Assembly (NCBI GenBank): GCA_937958005.1
Contig: CALGOB010000006.1
Location: 1 to 48,856 of the forward strand
Reading direction: 5' to 3'
Source of the DNA: an uncultured Cyclobacteriaceae bacterium
GTDB taxonomy: Bacteria; Bacteroidota; Bacteroidia; Cytophagales; Cyclobacteriaceae
Length of the DNA stretch: 48,856 nucleotides
A program made the translations under genes and the position numbers. Of this stretch, positions 17,371 to 29,285 are shown one piece after another. The stretch's first letter is position 1; every line of letters starts with the position of its first letter. Below the pieces are notes generated by a model. The model was not told the origin of the DNA. It did no database searches and worked only from the letters and a program-made list of their open reading frames with translations.

Positions 17371-19590
17371 ATGAGTAATAGTAGTCAAAACGAGGAAAAT
17401 GCTAATTTTCAAATTGCTGAATCATTTGTTAAATATACGGCAAGGAATGTTTTTTTGACGGGAAAGGCAGGAACTGGTAAAACTACTTTTTTAAAGCATA
17501 TTGTTTCCAGCATAGTTAAAAACACAGTAGTAGCAGCACCTACGGGCGTAGCCGCCATTAATGCCGGAGGAGTTACTTTACATTCATTATTTCAATTGCC
17601 TTTTGGCCCTTATGTTCCAGAAAACGTTTTCACCGAAAACGGAAATGTAAATTCTAAGAATAGCCTAATTTCAAAAATCAGGTTTAATGCAACCAAAAGA
17701 AAGCTAATCAAGGAGATGGAGCTCCTTATCATTGATGAGATATCGATGGTAAGAGCAGATATGTTAGATGCAATGGATGTCATATTAAAACACTTAAGAA
17801 AAAATCAAGCCCCCTTTGGTGGACTTCAAGTGTTAATGATTGGTGATATGTTTCAACTTCCACCTGTTACATCTAATCAAGATTGGCAAATTCTAGGAAG
17901 GTATTATCAATCCCCTTATTTCTTTAGTGCAAAAGTGATTGAAGAAGGAATGCCCATCTGTGTAGAACTTAAGAAAATTTATAGGCAGAGTGATGAAAGG
18001 TTTGTTAATTTACTCAATGACATCAGAATGGCTAATTTAGGACAAGAAGGTCTTAATTGGTTAAATGAAAAATACGCTCCAGAATTTTCCCCAGGAGTGA
18101 AAGATCAGTTCATTACTTTATCCACTCATAACCATAAGGCACAGACTATTAACCAAACTCAGCTGAAACAGCTATCCAGTAAATCTTTTCAATTTAAAGC
18201 AACTATTGAAGGTGAGTTTTTAGAAAATGCTTACCCTGTAGCTGAGCGATTGGAACTGAAAGAAGGTGCTCAGGTTATTTTCACAAAAAATGATAGAGAA
18301 GAACCAAGACGCTATTACAATGGTAAAATAGGTGTTATTAGCGATATTAATAAAGATTTTATCAAAGTCTCATTCCCTGAAGAGCAAGTAGAAATTACTG
18401 TAGAAGAAGAAGAATGGAAAAATATCCGATATTCTTTGAACGAAGAGAAAGGTGAGATAGAAGAAGTTGAATTGGGTTCATTTAAACAATACCCGTTGAA
18501 ATTAGCTTGGGCTATTACTATTCATAAAAGCCAAGGGCTTACTTTTCAGAGAGCAGTTGTAGATGCTGGAGAATCTTTCAGTTCAGGTCAAGTATATGTG
18601 GCCTTGAGTAGATTAACTAGTATCGATGGTTTGGTTTTAAAATCAAAAGTGACAGCTGCCAGTATAAAAACTGACCGGGTAATAGTTGATTTCTCAAGAC
18701 AGATAAAGGAGTCGGATCAATTACTGCCTTTATTAGAACAGGATAGACAACATTACATTAGGAATGTATTGGTAACTACTTTTGATTGGGAGCCACTTTT
18801 GGAGGTAATGCAACAGCAGCAAGATTATTTGTTGACAGCTAAAATCCCTATCAAAGGCCTGGCGCAGGATCTTGCGCATAAATGGCAGCATGGTTTTAGA
18901 AAGCAAAAGAAAGTGGCCAGTAGTTTTGTTCATCAGCTAATCGGAATTTTTCAGGATAACGATTTAGAAATGTTGAAAGAACGCATGGAAAAGGCAGTTT
19001 CTTATTTCAATGAAGTTCTTGATAATGAAGTATTATCTGAGCTAAAAAAGCATGAAATTGAAGTAAAGAGTAAAAAAAGCATTAAAGCCTATAGTAAACT
19101 ACTCTTCCTATTAAACGTGAAAGTAAAACATAAGAAAGATCAATTGCAACAGGCTTTACTATTAGCAACTGGTCTTGCTAATGGTGCAGAAAGTCATGAG
19201 TTATTAGTCGCGGTAAATCAGTATAAAAAGGAGAGTAAAGAAAAGATTGTGGAAACAATTGATGCGAATAATTCCAAGAAGAAGGAAAAGGGCGAAAGTC
19301 AGAGAATTACCTTAACCATGTTTAAAGAAGGTAAATCAATTTTGGAGATTGCTACAGAACGAGAATATGCATTTAGTACCATAGAGGGACATATGATAGG
19401 TTTTGTTAAATCAGGGGATATTCCGGTAACAGATTTAGTTAAAAAAGAAAAACTAACAGAGATTCAAAAAATAATTGCCGAATTGGATACACAAAGTATT
19501 TCTGAAGTTAAAAAAGCAATGAGCGATGATTATACTTATGGGGAGATAAGGGCTGTATTTGGCCATATCTACTATGAGACAAATAAATAG
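17371..19590 (+). CDS. PIF1/RecD-like superfamily 1 DNA helicase with C-terminal helix-turn-helix
   Basis: The 739-aa cytoplasmic protein has SF1B helicase motifs: Walker A GKAGTGKT (residues 31-38), VVAAPTGVAAINAGG (motif Ia), Walker B LLIIDEISMV, GDMFQLPPV (motif III), and in the second domain YPLKLAWAITIHKSQGLTF and VYVALSRLTSIDGLVL (motifs V-VI). This matches the PIF1-like branch widespread in Bacteroidota. The C-terminal 100 residues (RITLTMFKEGKSILEIATER, STIEGHMIGFV) match the helicase-associated helix-turn-helix domain, also seen at the end of RecQ-type proteins. It probably acts 5'-3' in replication or repair. It converges with the hydrolase gene, the stops being 15 nt apart. Confidence 0.93.
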   Translation: MSNSSQNEENANFQIAESFVKYTARNVFLTGKAGTGKTTFLKHIVSSIVKNTVVAAPTGVAAINAGGVTLHSLFQLPFGPYVPENVFTENGNVNSKNSLISKIRFNATKRKLIKEMELLIIDEISMVRADMLDAMDVILKHLRKNQAPFGGLQVLMIGDMFQLPPVTSNQDWQILGRYYQSPYFFSAKVIEEGMPICVELKKIYRQSDERFVNLLNDIRMANLGQEGLNWLNEKYAPEFSPGVKDQFITLSTHNHKAQTINQTQLKQLSSKSFQFKATIEGEFLENAYPVAERLELKEGAQVIFTKNDREEPRRYYNGKIGVISDINKDFIKVSFPEEQVEITVEEEEWKNIRYSLNEEKGEIEEVELGSFKQYPLKLAWAITIHKSQGLTFQRAVVDAGESFSSGQVYVALSRLTSIDGLVLKSKVTAASIKTDRVIVDFSRQIKESDQLLPLLEQDRQHYIRNVLVTTFDWEPLLEVMQQQQDYLLTAKIPIKGLAQDLAHKWQHGFRKQKKVASSFVHQLIGIFQDNDLEMLKERMEKAVSYFNEVLDNEVLSELKKHEIEVKSKKSIKAYSKLLFLLNVKVKHKKDQLQQALLLATGLANGAESHELLVAVNQYKKESKEKIVETIDANNSKKKEKGESQRITLTMFKEGKSILEIATEREYAFSTIEGHMIGFVKSGDIPVTDLVKKEKLTEIQKIIAELDTQSISEVKKAMSDDYTYGEIRAVFGHIYYETNK

Positions 19591-19605
19591 TAGGAGTAAT
19601 TGACT

Positions 19606-20496
19606 TTATATTTTCATCTCTCCTTTCATGAATTTTTGAATATACATTGCTATTTGTTCACCTTTTTCTTCCTGTAAAAAATGCCCAGCATTTTCAATAA
19701 CGATCTTTTGTTGCTCCTTACTAGTTGGGATTAAACTATAAAAGAACTTTTCTAAACCACCTAAAACTTGATCTTTATCTGAAAACATAATGAATGCAGG
19801 TTTTTTCCATTTTGCCAATACTTCTCTTGCTTTAGCTATTCTTTTTACACCATCTGCTGTTGGTTTGCCAGGGACTATTAGAGGGAATGCTTTGGCTCCA
19901 CCCTTGTATCTTCTGTCAGGGAAGGGCGCTTTATAGGCATCAAGAACTTCCTTGCTTAGGTGTTGGTGTGTTGCTTTTTGTATGATATAGCTTATTGGAA
20001 GAGAAGGATGGAACCTTGCAAAAGATTGCCATAGTTTAAAGAAGGGTTTGAGTGGCTTTCCCACTGGTAGAAAAGTATTTAGAATGATAATTTGTTTGAA
20101 TCTCTCTGGGTATTCTGCTAATAGGGAAAGACCGAGAATCCCACCCCAGTCTTGTACTACTAAGGTAATGTCGTGTAGGTCTAACTTGTCAATTAGGTTT
20201 TTAAGTGAATTGAAATGTAATTCAAGTGAATAATTTTTCCACCCAATGATCTTATCGGATTTACCGAACCCAATTAAATCAGGAGCAATAAATCTGTATT
20301 CAGGCGTTAGCACAGGAATGAATTTTCTGTATAGATAAGACCAAGTTGGTTCGCCATGCAAAGCCAATATAGTTTCTCCTTTACCTTCATCTACGTAATG
20401 CATTTGCATCCCCTCAAAATCAACATAATTCTCTTGGTAGGGGAAATCCTGTATTTTGGAAAATCTTTCTTTAGGAGTGCTAATTGCTTTCATCAT
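19606..20496 (-). CDS. Haloalkane dehalogenase-like alpha/beta hydrolase
   Basis: About 296 aa, starting at one of two tandem ATG codons (20496 or 20493) rather than the upstream GTG at 20502. The fold and residues match haloalkane dehalogenases: oxyanion/halide motif HGEPTW, the nucleophile elbow VVQDWGG with Asp (about residue 116) followed by the halide-binding Trp, the cap segment PFPDRRYKGGAKAFP, an acid Asp candidate in FSDKDQVLGG, and catalytic His in ENAGHFLQEEKGE. Subfamily I is most likely from the layout. It would hydrolyse C-halogen bonds of small alkyl halides in the cytoplasm. Epoxide hydrolases are a close alternative, but the Trp after the nucleophile favours dehalogenase. Substrate unknown; monocistronic. 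Confidence 0.85.
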   Translation of the reverse strand: MMKAISTPKERFSKIQDFPYQENYVDFEGMQMHYVDEGKGETILALHGEPTWSYLYRKFIPVLTPEYRFIAPDLIGFGKSDKIIGWKNYSLELHFNSLKNLIDKLDLHDITLVVQDWGGILGLSLLAEYPERFKQIIILNTFLPVGKPLKPFFKLWQSFARFHPSLPISYIIQKATHQHLSKEVLDAYKAPFPDRRYKGGAKAFPLIVPGKPTADGVKRIAKAREVLAKWKKPAFIMFSDKDQVLGGLEKFFYSLIPTSKEQQKIVIENAGHFLQEEKGEQIAMYIQKFMKGEMKI

Positions 20497-20608
20497 AATC
20501 ACATATTCCAGATGTCGTAATTTATGTAATGTTTTTTGATCTTTGTAAAGTAATGATAGAGTTCTCTTAAGAATTTGTTGGAATTCTATTTGACCTACCT
20601 ATGAGGTT

Positions 20609-20705
20609 AATGAACCAACCCCGACCCAAGGGTACGGGGTATCTATGGGCAATAATTTAATGATCGACTCAAGAGTCGGGGAATTAATATCCCTTAGGGA
20701 TTAAA
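20609..20705 (-). repeat. Three-hairpin intergenic repeat, copy C (short form)
   Basis: Minus-strand copy identical in design to copies B and F. It lies 54 nt after the stop of the lysine-rich gene, in sense orientation with it. Its outer end merges with a perfect terminator at 20703-20736. Confidence 0.95.
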
Positions 20706-20736
20706 AAAGAGAGACTGTTTCCGGTCTCTCTTTTTT
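20703..20736. terminator. Strong bidirectional terminator between repeat copy C and the lysine-rich gene
   Basis: AAAAAAGAGAGAC (20703-20715) pairs perfectly with GTCTCTCTTTTTT (20724-20736) around an 8-nt loop. It has T runs on both strands and sits 22 nt after the lysine-rich gene's stop on the minus strand. Confidence 0.9.
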
Positions 20737-20758
20737 AATACGATACATTCAAATTGAA

Positions 20759-20992
20759 TTATGCAGCTTTTTTCATCGCTTTTTTAGCAGAATGAACTTT
20801 TTTCATTGCTTTTTTTAACGATGCTTTTTGACTTTTAGCCAATTCTTTTGCTTTCCTTACATCCTTCTTTTTAGATTCATTCTTCTTTAAAGAATCTATA
20901 GCTTTTAATGCTTTTTTTACAGCCTTTTTTTTGTTAGATACTTTATCTGTAGCTTTTTTGAAAGCTTTTTTTAGTTCGGTTTTCTTTGACAT
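20759..20992 (-). CDS. Small lysine-rich histone H1-like protein
   Basis: The 77-aa product contains 30 Lys, few acidic residues and no aromatic residue except one Phe. Repeated KKA, KKAVKKALKA and KKAMKKA motifs resemble the tails of eukaryotic histone H1 and bacterial H1-like proteins (Hc1 type). It has no signal peptide and a low-complexity composition. It is likely to bind DNA or RNA by charge and may compact the nucleoid; that is inference. A well-placed TAACTTTG promoter box (21017-21024, minus strand) and a perfect terminator make it a self-contained, probably well expressed unit. Inverted copies of the intergenic repeat flank it on both sides. Confidence 0.8.
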   Translation of the reverse strand: MSKKTELKKAFKKATDKVSNKKKAVKKALKAIDSLKKNESKKKDVRKAKELAKSQKASLKKAMKKVHSAKKAMKKAA

Positions 20993-21016
20993 ATTTTTAT
21001 TTCCTTAATATTTCTT

Positions 21017-21024
21017 CAAAGTTA
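21017..21024 (-). promoter_or_regulatory. -7 box of the lysine-rich protein gene
   Basis: TAACTTTG on the minus strand, 24 nt before the ATG, matches TAnnTTTG. No clear TTG lies at -33. Confidence 0.5.
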
Positions 21025-21182
21025 AGTAAAAATTAAATTAATTTAAAAATGAATTGTTTTCTTAACATTAAGATAACATTGGTATGTGTTTTCTTCTACC
21101 CAATTCCTTTTTTAGGAAAACGAATTGTGCATTTGAAGATCTATTCCGATTATTAATATCAATTGCTCTTTATAATAGCAAA

Positions 21183-21230
21183 TTTAATCCCTAAGGGATA
21201 TTAATTCCCTTGGTCAGGGTTGGATCATTG
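21183..21230 (+). repeat. Three-hairpin intergenic repeat, copy D (internally deleted)
   Basis: It keeps the first stem ATCCCT-A-AGGGAT and the tail TTGGTCAGGGTTGGATCATT but lacks everything between. The junction fits a deletion between the two GGTCAGG motifs present in copy E. It lies between icd and the lysine-rich gene, antisense to both. Confidence 0.85.
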
Positions 21231-21254
21231 TTAAAGTTGGTATAGATAGGTTTT

Positions 21255-21290
21255 AAAAAAAAAGCCACTAGATTCATTTCTAGTGGCTTT
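21255..21290 (-). terminator. Terminator of icd
   Basis: On the minus strand AAAGCCACTAGA pairs perfectly with TCTAGTGGCTTT around a 6-nt loop and is followed by nine T residues. Confidence 0.9.
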
Positions 21291-21310
21291 AATGGGTTAT
21301 TAATTAAACC

Positions 21311-24085
<2,775 letters not shown>

Positions 24086-27000
24086 CTAGTTTTTAATTAC
24101 CCGGATCATTTGATGGTCTTTAGTATTGGTCATTTTGATAAAATAAATGCCGCTTGGGTAATCAAATAATGAGATGGTTCCCTTGAAAGATTCATCATAA
24201 CGGCTGATTCTTTTATGTTGAAGAACAGCACCACTTATATCCATGACATCTAACTCAAGAAATCCCTGTAAATAAGTATGCCCTCCTACAGATAAACGGA
24301 TAAGATCATCTGTAGGATTTGGAAACAACGTTGTTTTTATATCCTGTATGGAACTGTTACTGGTAACAACCTCAGGCCCTATAGTAACTGTTTCAGTAAC
24401 AAAGCAGTCTTCTCTTGCTTCAACGACTACGTCATATGTTCCAGGCTCTAAATCATTAAATACAGGACTTTCTTGAAATGAATCGCCTCCATCAATACTA
24501 TATCTTAGATTTTCCTCACCACTAGCATCTATCAAGATTGTACCGAGTTGATCACCGCTAGCATCTATTTTCGCAACTTCGGCCATAAGATTACAATCTG
24601 TTGTAGATGCGACACAAAAATCTAAAATCCTAGAGGAACTAAAATTTCCGTTTCCAGAGGCGAGAACATTTCCGTCTCTATCTACTACTGCTATGGTGCC
24701 ATTAGTGATGCCATCATTAAAACTATCTTCAACAGTAAGTGTATAACATTGATCAGGTGCTAAACAAGCGACTTCTGAAATCAATACATTATTAGGTCTT
24801 CCTCCGAAGGGGCCACCAGAAGCGATAACATTATCAGTATTTCTACTGTTTGTGATAAACCATGTGATTTCTTCTGGGAAACTATCTGGAATAATATTAA
24901 CAAGAATGGGAGATAAAGAGGTATCATTATTGATTGTAAATTGCCTTTCATTATCTGCTGGGACTGCATCAACTTGCCCATTTGGGTTTTTAAAAACAAC
25001 CCTAAGTATATTATCGCCACTTGGTAAATTAATAAATGAATCTTCTAATACTATGGCTTCCCCACGTTCTACGGAGCCATTCCAAGAAGTTGTTTTTTGT
25101 AATGTATCGTTTAGAAACAAATCAAATTCCCCTGTAGTTAAATTATTGAAACCTCTGTTTAATACTCTATAACCAACATCTACAGTTGTGTTTTCTTCAC
25201 AAGCTTTTGGTGTTCTTTGTATTAGAGTAAGATTGCCATCTAATTGATTTAATTGTTTAATAGATTTGATGAGTGTGTTGTTGTCATTGAAATCATCATC
25301 TGTAAGTATATTTAAGGTCAACTTATAATCATCAACAGCTTCTAGGTTAACAGTACTGCTGAAAGTGTGGTTAAGTGTATCATTAGATGCGAGTGTAGCT
25401 GTATGTGTATAGGTGTCTATTACTTCGGTGTCTAACAATAATTGGAGTTGAAAATTATTTGCTTCACTGGTTCCTTTGTTGATTACTTGCACTTCTACTG
25501 TTTCATTAGCAGTCAGACTTGCCGAAGTTTGCGGGTTGATGATGTTTGCAGCAAACAGGTCATTTACATGATCACTTGCAATTTTAAAACTCAAAATTCT
25601 AGTCCCAATACCTCTGCCCGCATACTCTGTAGTATGCCAAAAAGTTTGACCATCTACAGGATCTACAGTCATATGTGCATAATCACCATATCTTCCACCT
25701 GAAAAAATAGTGGCTGTTCCTTCTGCAGCAATGCTCTCTTCAAAAGTCATTTGGCCTAATGGATCTGAAGCCAGTCTTCCGGTGAAACGGGTACTTACAA
25801 ATTCAGTATTGCTGCTTGCATTATAAGCTAACCCAATATTTCCATCAGCGTCCATGGCAATAGAAGACATGTAACGGTCAAGATCATCAGTTGGGGCATG
25901 CGTACCTTCTTGAAATAAAGTCCAGTCTATGTCATCTTCAGTTTTTCTTAGTTCTACCCATCTGATTCCTGATACATTGTCACCATTGGTAATATCCGTC
26001 ACAAAACTTAAAACGATGGATTCGTGAGTCCCAAAGTTTCTATATTGGGGGACATTCATAACAACTTCGGGGATAGCATCTAATCCTCGTCCTCCACGTT
26101 GTGGAACACAATCAAAACCATCTCTAGCAGTTGTAGAACAAGGGAATCCGTCAAAAGGTGTAGTTGGTATTTCAACTTCTAGAACCCTAGTGTTTGCCGT
26201 GTTTTCAAAATCAATATCAAAAGTGAATACTTCAATGACATCTTCATTTACTTGACCCCATGAGGAATCATTGATCTTGACAGCTAAAGGCCTGCTGTCT
26301 TTTGGCCTTGGCCCAGTTAACCAGTTAACAGGTGTTGTTACATAAAAACCTGCTTCCGTATTATCATTTCCTAAAATCTCCACTCTTTGTATAGTTACAT
26401 CTTCTTGTCCTGTCATTAAAGCTTCTCTTTCAATAAAATATTGATGTAAAGAACCTGGGCCTCCTTCATTGGTAGTGACAACTACCGAATTTTCCCAGAT
26501 AGCATATTTTGGGTAATCAGGGAATTCTGGTGTTGCAAAAGCATATAAAGAATATACGCCTAAAGGATCCGCATCTTCAGAAACAGCTACTAATAATAGA
26601 GCAGTAGAAGAGGGGGCAAATTCGGTGATGATCCATTGGTTATTTTCAGAATCATACAAGATAATAGGATCTCCTGCTGATTCTTGACCAATATTTTTCC
26701 AGAATGTTTCTCCAGCATCAAAAGAACTGATCAAATCGCCTGTTTTAGAAAAGACACCTACTTGGGTGGCGTTAACTGCTTGCACATAATGGTTGAGGCC
26801 TATGGCACCTGAGGGATCATTAGGACTTCTGGTATTTCCTAATCCATTTCTGTTGACAATTGGGGTGATTGCAGTTTCAAGCCTTTTATTGAGATTGACT
26901 CCCTTTCTCAAAGGGTCAGGTCCTAAATGTTCTAATTCTGGTCTTACGATCTTACTCTTATTCCTCCCAAAAAAATTGGGCGGTAAGTTTTTACCCTGCT

Positions 27001-27181
27001 TTATATTCTTTTTACTCTTTACAGTGCTCTTAGAGGTGAGTTCATCAACTCTGTTGGTCTTACCTAAGAAGACTGCTTTTGTATTGCTTACATTTATATT
27101 GCTGACTGATTTTCTAGTCTGAGCAAAGGCTGCCCATTGGATAGATAGGCACGTAATTAAGGTTAGAACAAGTCTTTGCAT
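24086..27181 (-). CDS. Large secreted protein with CARDB-like module and T9SS type A sorting domain
   Basis: The 1031-aa protein starts with a signal peptide (MQRLVLTLITCLSIQWAAFA). Residues about 100-560 form an enzyme- or propeller-like region with NGLGNTRSPNDPSGAIGLNH, DAGETFWKNIG, WIITEFAPSSTALLLVAVS and GGRYGDYAHMTVDPVDGQTF. The PSGAIG motif and the Trp-rich beta strands occur in a family of secreted propeller-like proteins of unknown activity. Next come CARDB/Ig-like repeats (about 560-780), a segment describing an amino-acid-rich beta domain, and a type A C-terminal sorting domain (TTLFPNPTDDLIRL to YPSGIYFIKM). It is predicted to be exported and surface-anchored by the T9SS. A small lipoprotein gene lies 22 nt upstream on the same strand. 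Confidence 0.85.
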   Translation of the reverse strand: MQRLVLTLITCLSIQWAAFAQTRKSVSNINVSNTKAVFLGKTNRVDELTSKSTVKSKKNIKQGKNLPPNFFGRNKSKIVRPELEHLGPDPLRKGVNLNKRLETAITPIVNRNGLGNTRSPNDPSGAIGLNHYVQAVNATQVGVFSKTGDLISSFDAGETFWKNIGQESAGDPIILYDSENNQWIITEFAPSSTALLLVAVSEDADPLGVYSLYAFATPEFPDYPKYAIWENSVVVTTNEGGPGSLHQYFIEREALMTGQEDVTIQRVEILGNDNTEAGFYVTTPVNWLTGPRPKDSRPLAVKINDSSWGQVNEDVIEVFTFDIDFENTANTRVLEVEIPTTPFDGFPCSTTARDGFDCVPQRGGRGLDAIPEVVMNVPQYRNFGTHESIVLSFVTDITNGDNVSGIRWVELRKTEDDIDWTLFQEGTHAPTDDLDRYMSSIAMDADGNIGLAYNASSNTEFVSTRFTGRLASDPLGQMTFEESIAAEGTATIFSGGRYGDYAHMTVDPVDGQTFWHTTEYAGRGIGTRILSFKIASDHVNDLFAANIINPQTSASLTANETVEVQVINKGTSEANNFQLQLLLDTEVIDTYTHTATLASNDTLNHTFSSTVNLEAVDDYKLTLNILTDDDFNDNNTLIKSIKQLNQLDGNLTLIQRTPKACEENTTVDVGYRVLNRGFNNLTTGEFDLFLNDTLQKTTSWNGSVERGEAIVLEDSFINLPSGDNILRVVFKNPNGQVDAVPADNERQFTINNDTSLSPILVNIIPDSFPEEITWFITNSRNTDNVIASGGPFGGRPNNVLISEVACLAPDQCYTLTVEDSFNDGITNGTIAVVDRDGNVLASGNGNFSSSRILDFCVASTTDCNLMAEVAKIDASGDQLGTILIDASGEENLRYSIDGGDSFQESPVFNDLEPGTYDVVVEAREDCFVTETVTIGPEVVTSNSSIQDIKTTLFPNPTDDLIRLSVGGHTYLQGFLELDVMDISGAVLQHKRISRYDESFKGTISLFDYPSGIYFIKMTNTKDHQMIRVIKN

Positions 27182-27203
27182 AGGTGTTTGTGGATTTAAA
27201 ATA

Positions 27204-27560
27204 TCACTGTTTTACATTCTTTGAGTTAGTTACTTTAACTTCAGAGGGCTTTGAAATTTTAACTGATTTGACAGAAGAACTATTTTTGATTTTCTTCAAT
27301 AATTCCTGAGCTTCATCATCACTCTTTCTTACCTGTAAAGTCCACAAGTTTTGAGATCGGCTAGTTTTGGCTTTTTTAATAATTTCTTTAGCCTCCAAAA
27401 CTTCTAGGTCATCAATGGAGGATGAATCATCTAATAATATGATGTAACTTACTATTGGGCTTTCTTCAGCAGCCGATTGAGAACCTTTGCAACTGATCAT
27501 AATTCCGAGTATAAAAACAACTAAATAAAAAGGATGAGATATTTTTATTTTCTTGCGCAT
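27204..27560 (-). CDS. Small lipoprotein of unknown function
   Basis: The 118-aa product has a positively charged start and a lipobox (FILGIMISCKGS), predicting a lipid anchor. The mature part is charged with two short repeats of the type I-LLDDSSSIDDLEVLEA and KSDDEAQELLKKIKN, resembling a ferredoxin-like or SPOR-like small fold. No family is recognised. It lies 22 nt upstream of the T9SS type A protein gene on the minus strand, so the two are probably co-transcribed. Confidence 0.65.
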   Translation of the reverse strand: MRKKIKISHPFYLVVFILGIMISCKGSQSAAEESPIVSYIILLDDSSSIDDLEVLEAKEIIKKAKTSRSQNLWTLQVRKSDDEAQELLKKIKNSSSVKSVKISKPSEVKVTNSKNVKQ

Positions 27561-27899
27561 GATTAAAAACTATTGATTAGGATTAGAAGTTCTGTTAGTA
27601 AAGTACATTCTATATGGGAAATTGCCTACCATAAATCGATCATTAAATAAGAGGGGTTTAGAAAAAACACTTAGCAATATGCAAGGAAGATTATTTGTGC
27701 TATAAATTCCGCTCAACTTAAATTAATTCGTTTTTAAGCTTTAACTGCCTTTAGAATAATAAGTCATAGATAAGTATAGTAATAGATACTCATAGAATAA
27801 AACTAAACATTAACTATTGAATTACCTAAACAATTGACCTGCTTTATCTGAGAAAGATGAAGGGGAGTATTTCAAATATTAATTACTATTTCAAGAAGC
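27561..27899. other. Intergenic region, nothing recognised
   Basis: 339 nt of AT-rich DNA between panB (minus) and the small lipoprotein gene (minus). I see no gene, repeat copy or clear terminator. Confidence 0.5.
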
Positions 27900-28715
27900 C
27901 TAATAACTTTCTTGATCGTTTGGGAAATCGTTGCTTTTCACATCTTTAATATAATTATTTACTGCGCTGCTAATAATCTCATTTAAATCTACATACTGAC
28001 GTAAAAATCTAGGTTTGAAATCTTGGGTGATCCCTAACATATCATGCATAACTAATACTTGACCATCTATTCCTGCACCAGCACCTATCCCAATGATAGG
28101 TATAGCTACCGTTTCCGCTACTTTTTTGGCAAGCGCAGCAGGGATTTTTTCTAATACAATTCCAAAACAGCCACATTTCTCAAGTAAAACGGCATCTTCT
28201 ATTAATTTCTGAGCTTCCTCCTCTTCTTTGGCACGTACGGTGTAGGTGCCAAATTTATAGATTGACTGTGGAGTTAGCCCTAAATGGCCCATGACAGGTA
28301 CACCAGAGTTAATTACCCTAACGATACTTTCTTGGATTTCTATTCCTCCTTCCATCTTTACAGCATGAGCCCCAGATTCTTTCATAATCCTAATAGAAGA
28401 CCTTAGAGCTTCTGAAGAATTACCCTGATACCTGCCAAATGGTAGATCTACAACCACTAATGCTCTTTCTACTGCTTTAACAACAGAAGTAGCGTGATAT
28501 ATCATTTGATCTAAAGTAATAGGGAGAGTTGTTTCATTACCAGCCATAACATTGGAAGCGGAATCACCCACCAGCAATACATCTATTCCAGACATATCAA
28601 GTATCTTAGCCATGGAGTAGTCATAGGCCGTTAGCATGGCTATCTTTTCGCCCCTACTTTTCATTTCTCTTAGTTGGTGAGTAGTGACTTTTTTTACTGA
28701 TTTATGTATTGACAT
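27900..28715 (-). CDS. panB: 3-methyl-2-oxobutanoate hydroxymethyltransferase
   Basis: The 271-aa product matches PanB along its length: [40 protein letters not shown], then [10 protein letters not shown] with the metal-binding Asp, [59 protein letters not shown] and a [14 protein letters not shown] tail. It transfers a hydroxymethyl group from methylene-tetrahydrofolate to 2-oxoisovalerate, the first step of pantothenate and CoA synthesis. It lies 12 nt downstream of the thioredoxin-like gene on the same strand, so they form an operon; no other pan gene is present here. Confidence 0.98.
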   Translation of the reverse strand: MSIHKSVKKVTTHQLREMKSRGEKIAMLTAYDYSMAKILDMSGIDVLLVGDSASNVMAGNETTLPITLDQMIYHATSVVKAVERALVVVDLPFGRYQGNSSEALRSSIRIMKESGAHAVKMEGGIEIQESIVRVINSGVPVMGHLGLTPQSIYKFGTYTVRAKEEEEAQKLIEDAVLLEKCGCFGIVLEKIPAALAKKVAETVAIPIIGIGAGAGIDGQVLVMHDMLGITQDFKPRFLRQYVDLNEIISSAVNNYIKDVKSNDFPNDQESY

Positions 28716-28727
28716 ATTGCTTTTGAT

Positions 28728-29285
28728 TTACTTCCATTTAATATTACAACCCATACTTGGGATTTGTTGATCTTCGGGGACGACTTTACCTGCAATTAAT
28801 TGAGATAAAGCATTCCTTAGATCTGATCCATCTATTGGGACCCCATTCCCAGGGGTTGACCCATCCATTCTTCCTCTATAAACGCATTTATTTTCTTTGT
28901 TAAAAACATAGAAATCTGGAGTGCAGGCAGCAGCAAATGCTTTGGCTACTTCTTGAGTCTCATCATACAAATAAGGGAATTTGAAATGAAGTTCAGTAGC
29001 TTTTTCTTTCATTAAAGCAGGTGCATCTGCAGGATAATTAGTTACATCATTTGAGCTAATAGCTACAAAAGCAATATTCTTGGAAAGGAAGTCATTTGCT
29101 ATTTTAACCAACTCATTTTCTACATGGACTACATATGGGCAATGGTTGCAAATAAACATTACCACTATTCCATTTTTCCCTTCAAGGTCAGAAGAAGAGA
29201 ATACTTTGTCAGAAATAGTATCTAATAACCTAAATGAAGGCATGCTGGTATTTAAAGCCAGCATACTTGAAGACGTTAAAGACAT
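28728..29285 (-). CDS. Thioredoxin-family / AhpC-TSA-like protein
   Basis: The 185-aa protein follows the AhpC/TSA thioredoxin fold: FRLLDTISDKVFSSSDLEGK, then IVVMFICNHCPYVVHVENEL with a CNHC redox-type motif, FVAISSNDVTNYPADAP, LYDETQEVAKAFAAACTPDF and FNKENKCVYRGRMDGSTPGN. This is the common conserved thioredoxin-like protein of many bacteria; no signal peptide, so cytoplasmic. The CxxC-like site suggests a redox or peroxide role, but the substrate is unknown. It is the first gene of an operon with panB. Its upstream region is shared divergently with the amidohydrolase gene. Confidence 0.88.
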   Translation of the reverse strand: MSLTSSSMLALNTSMPSFRLLDTISDKVFSSSDLEGKNGIVVMFICNHCPYVVHVENELVKIANDFLSKNIAFVAISSNDVTNYPADAPALMKEKATELHFKFPYLYDETQEVAKAFAAACTPDFYVFNKENKCVYRGRMDGSTPGNGVPIDGSDLRNALSQLIAGKVVPEDQQIPSMGCNIKWK

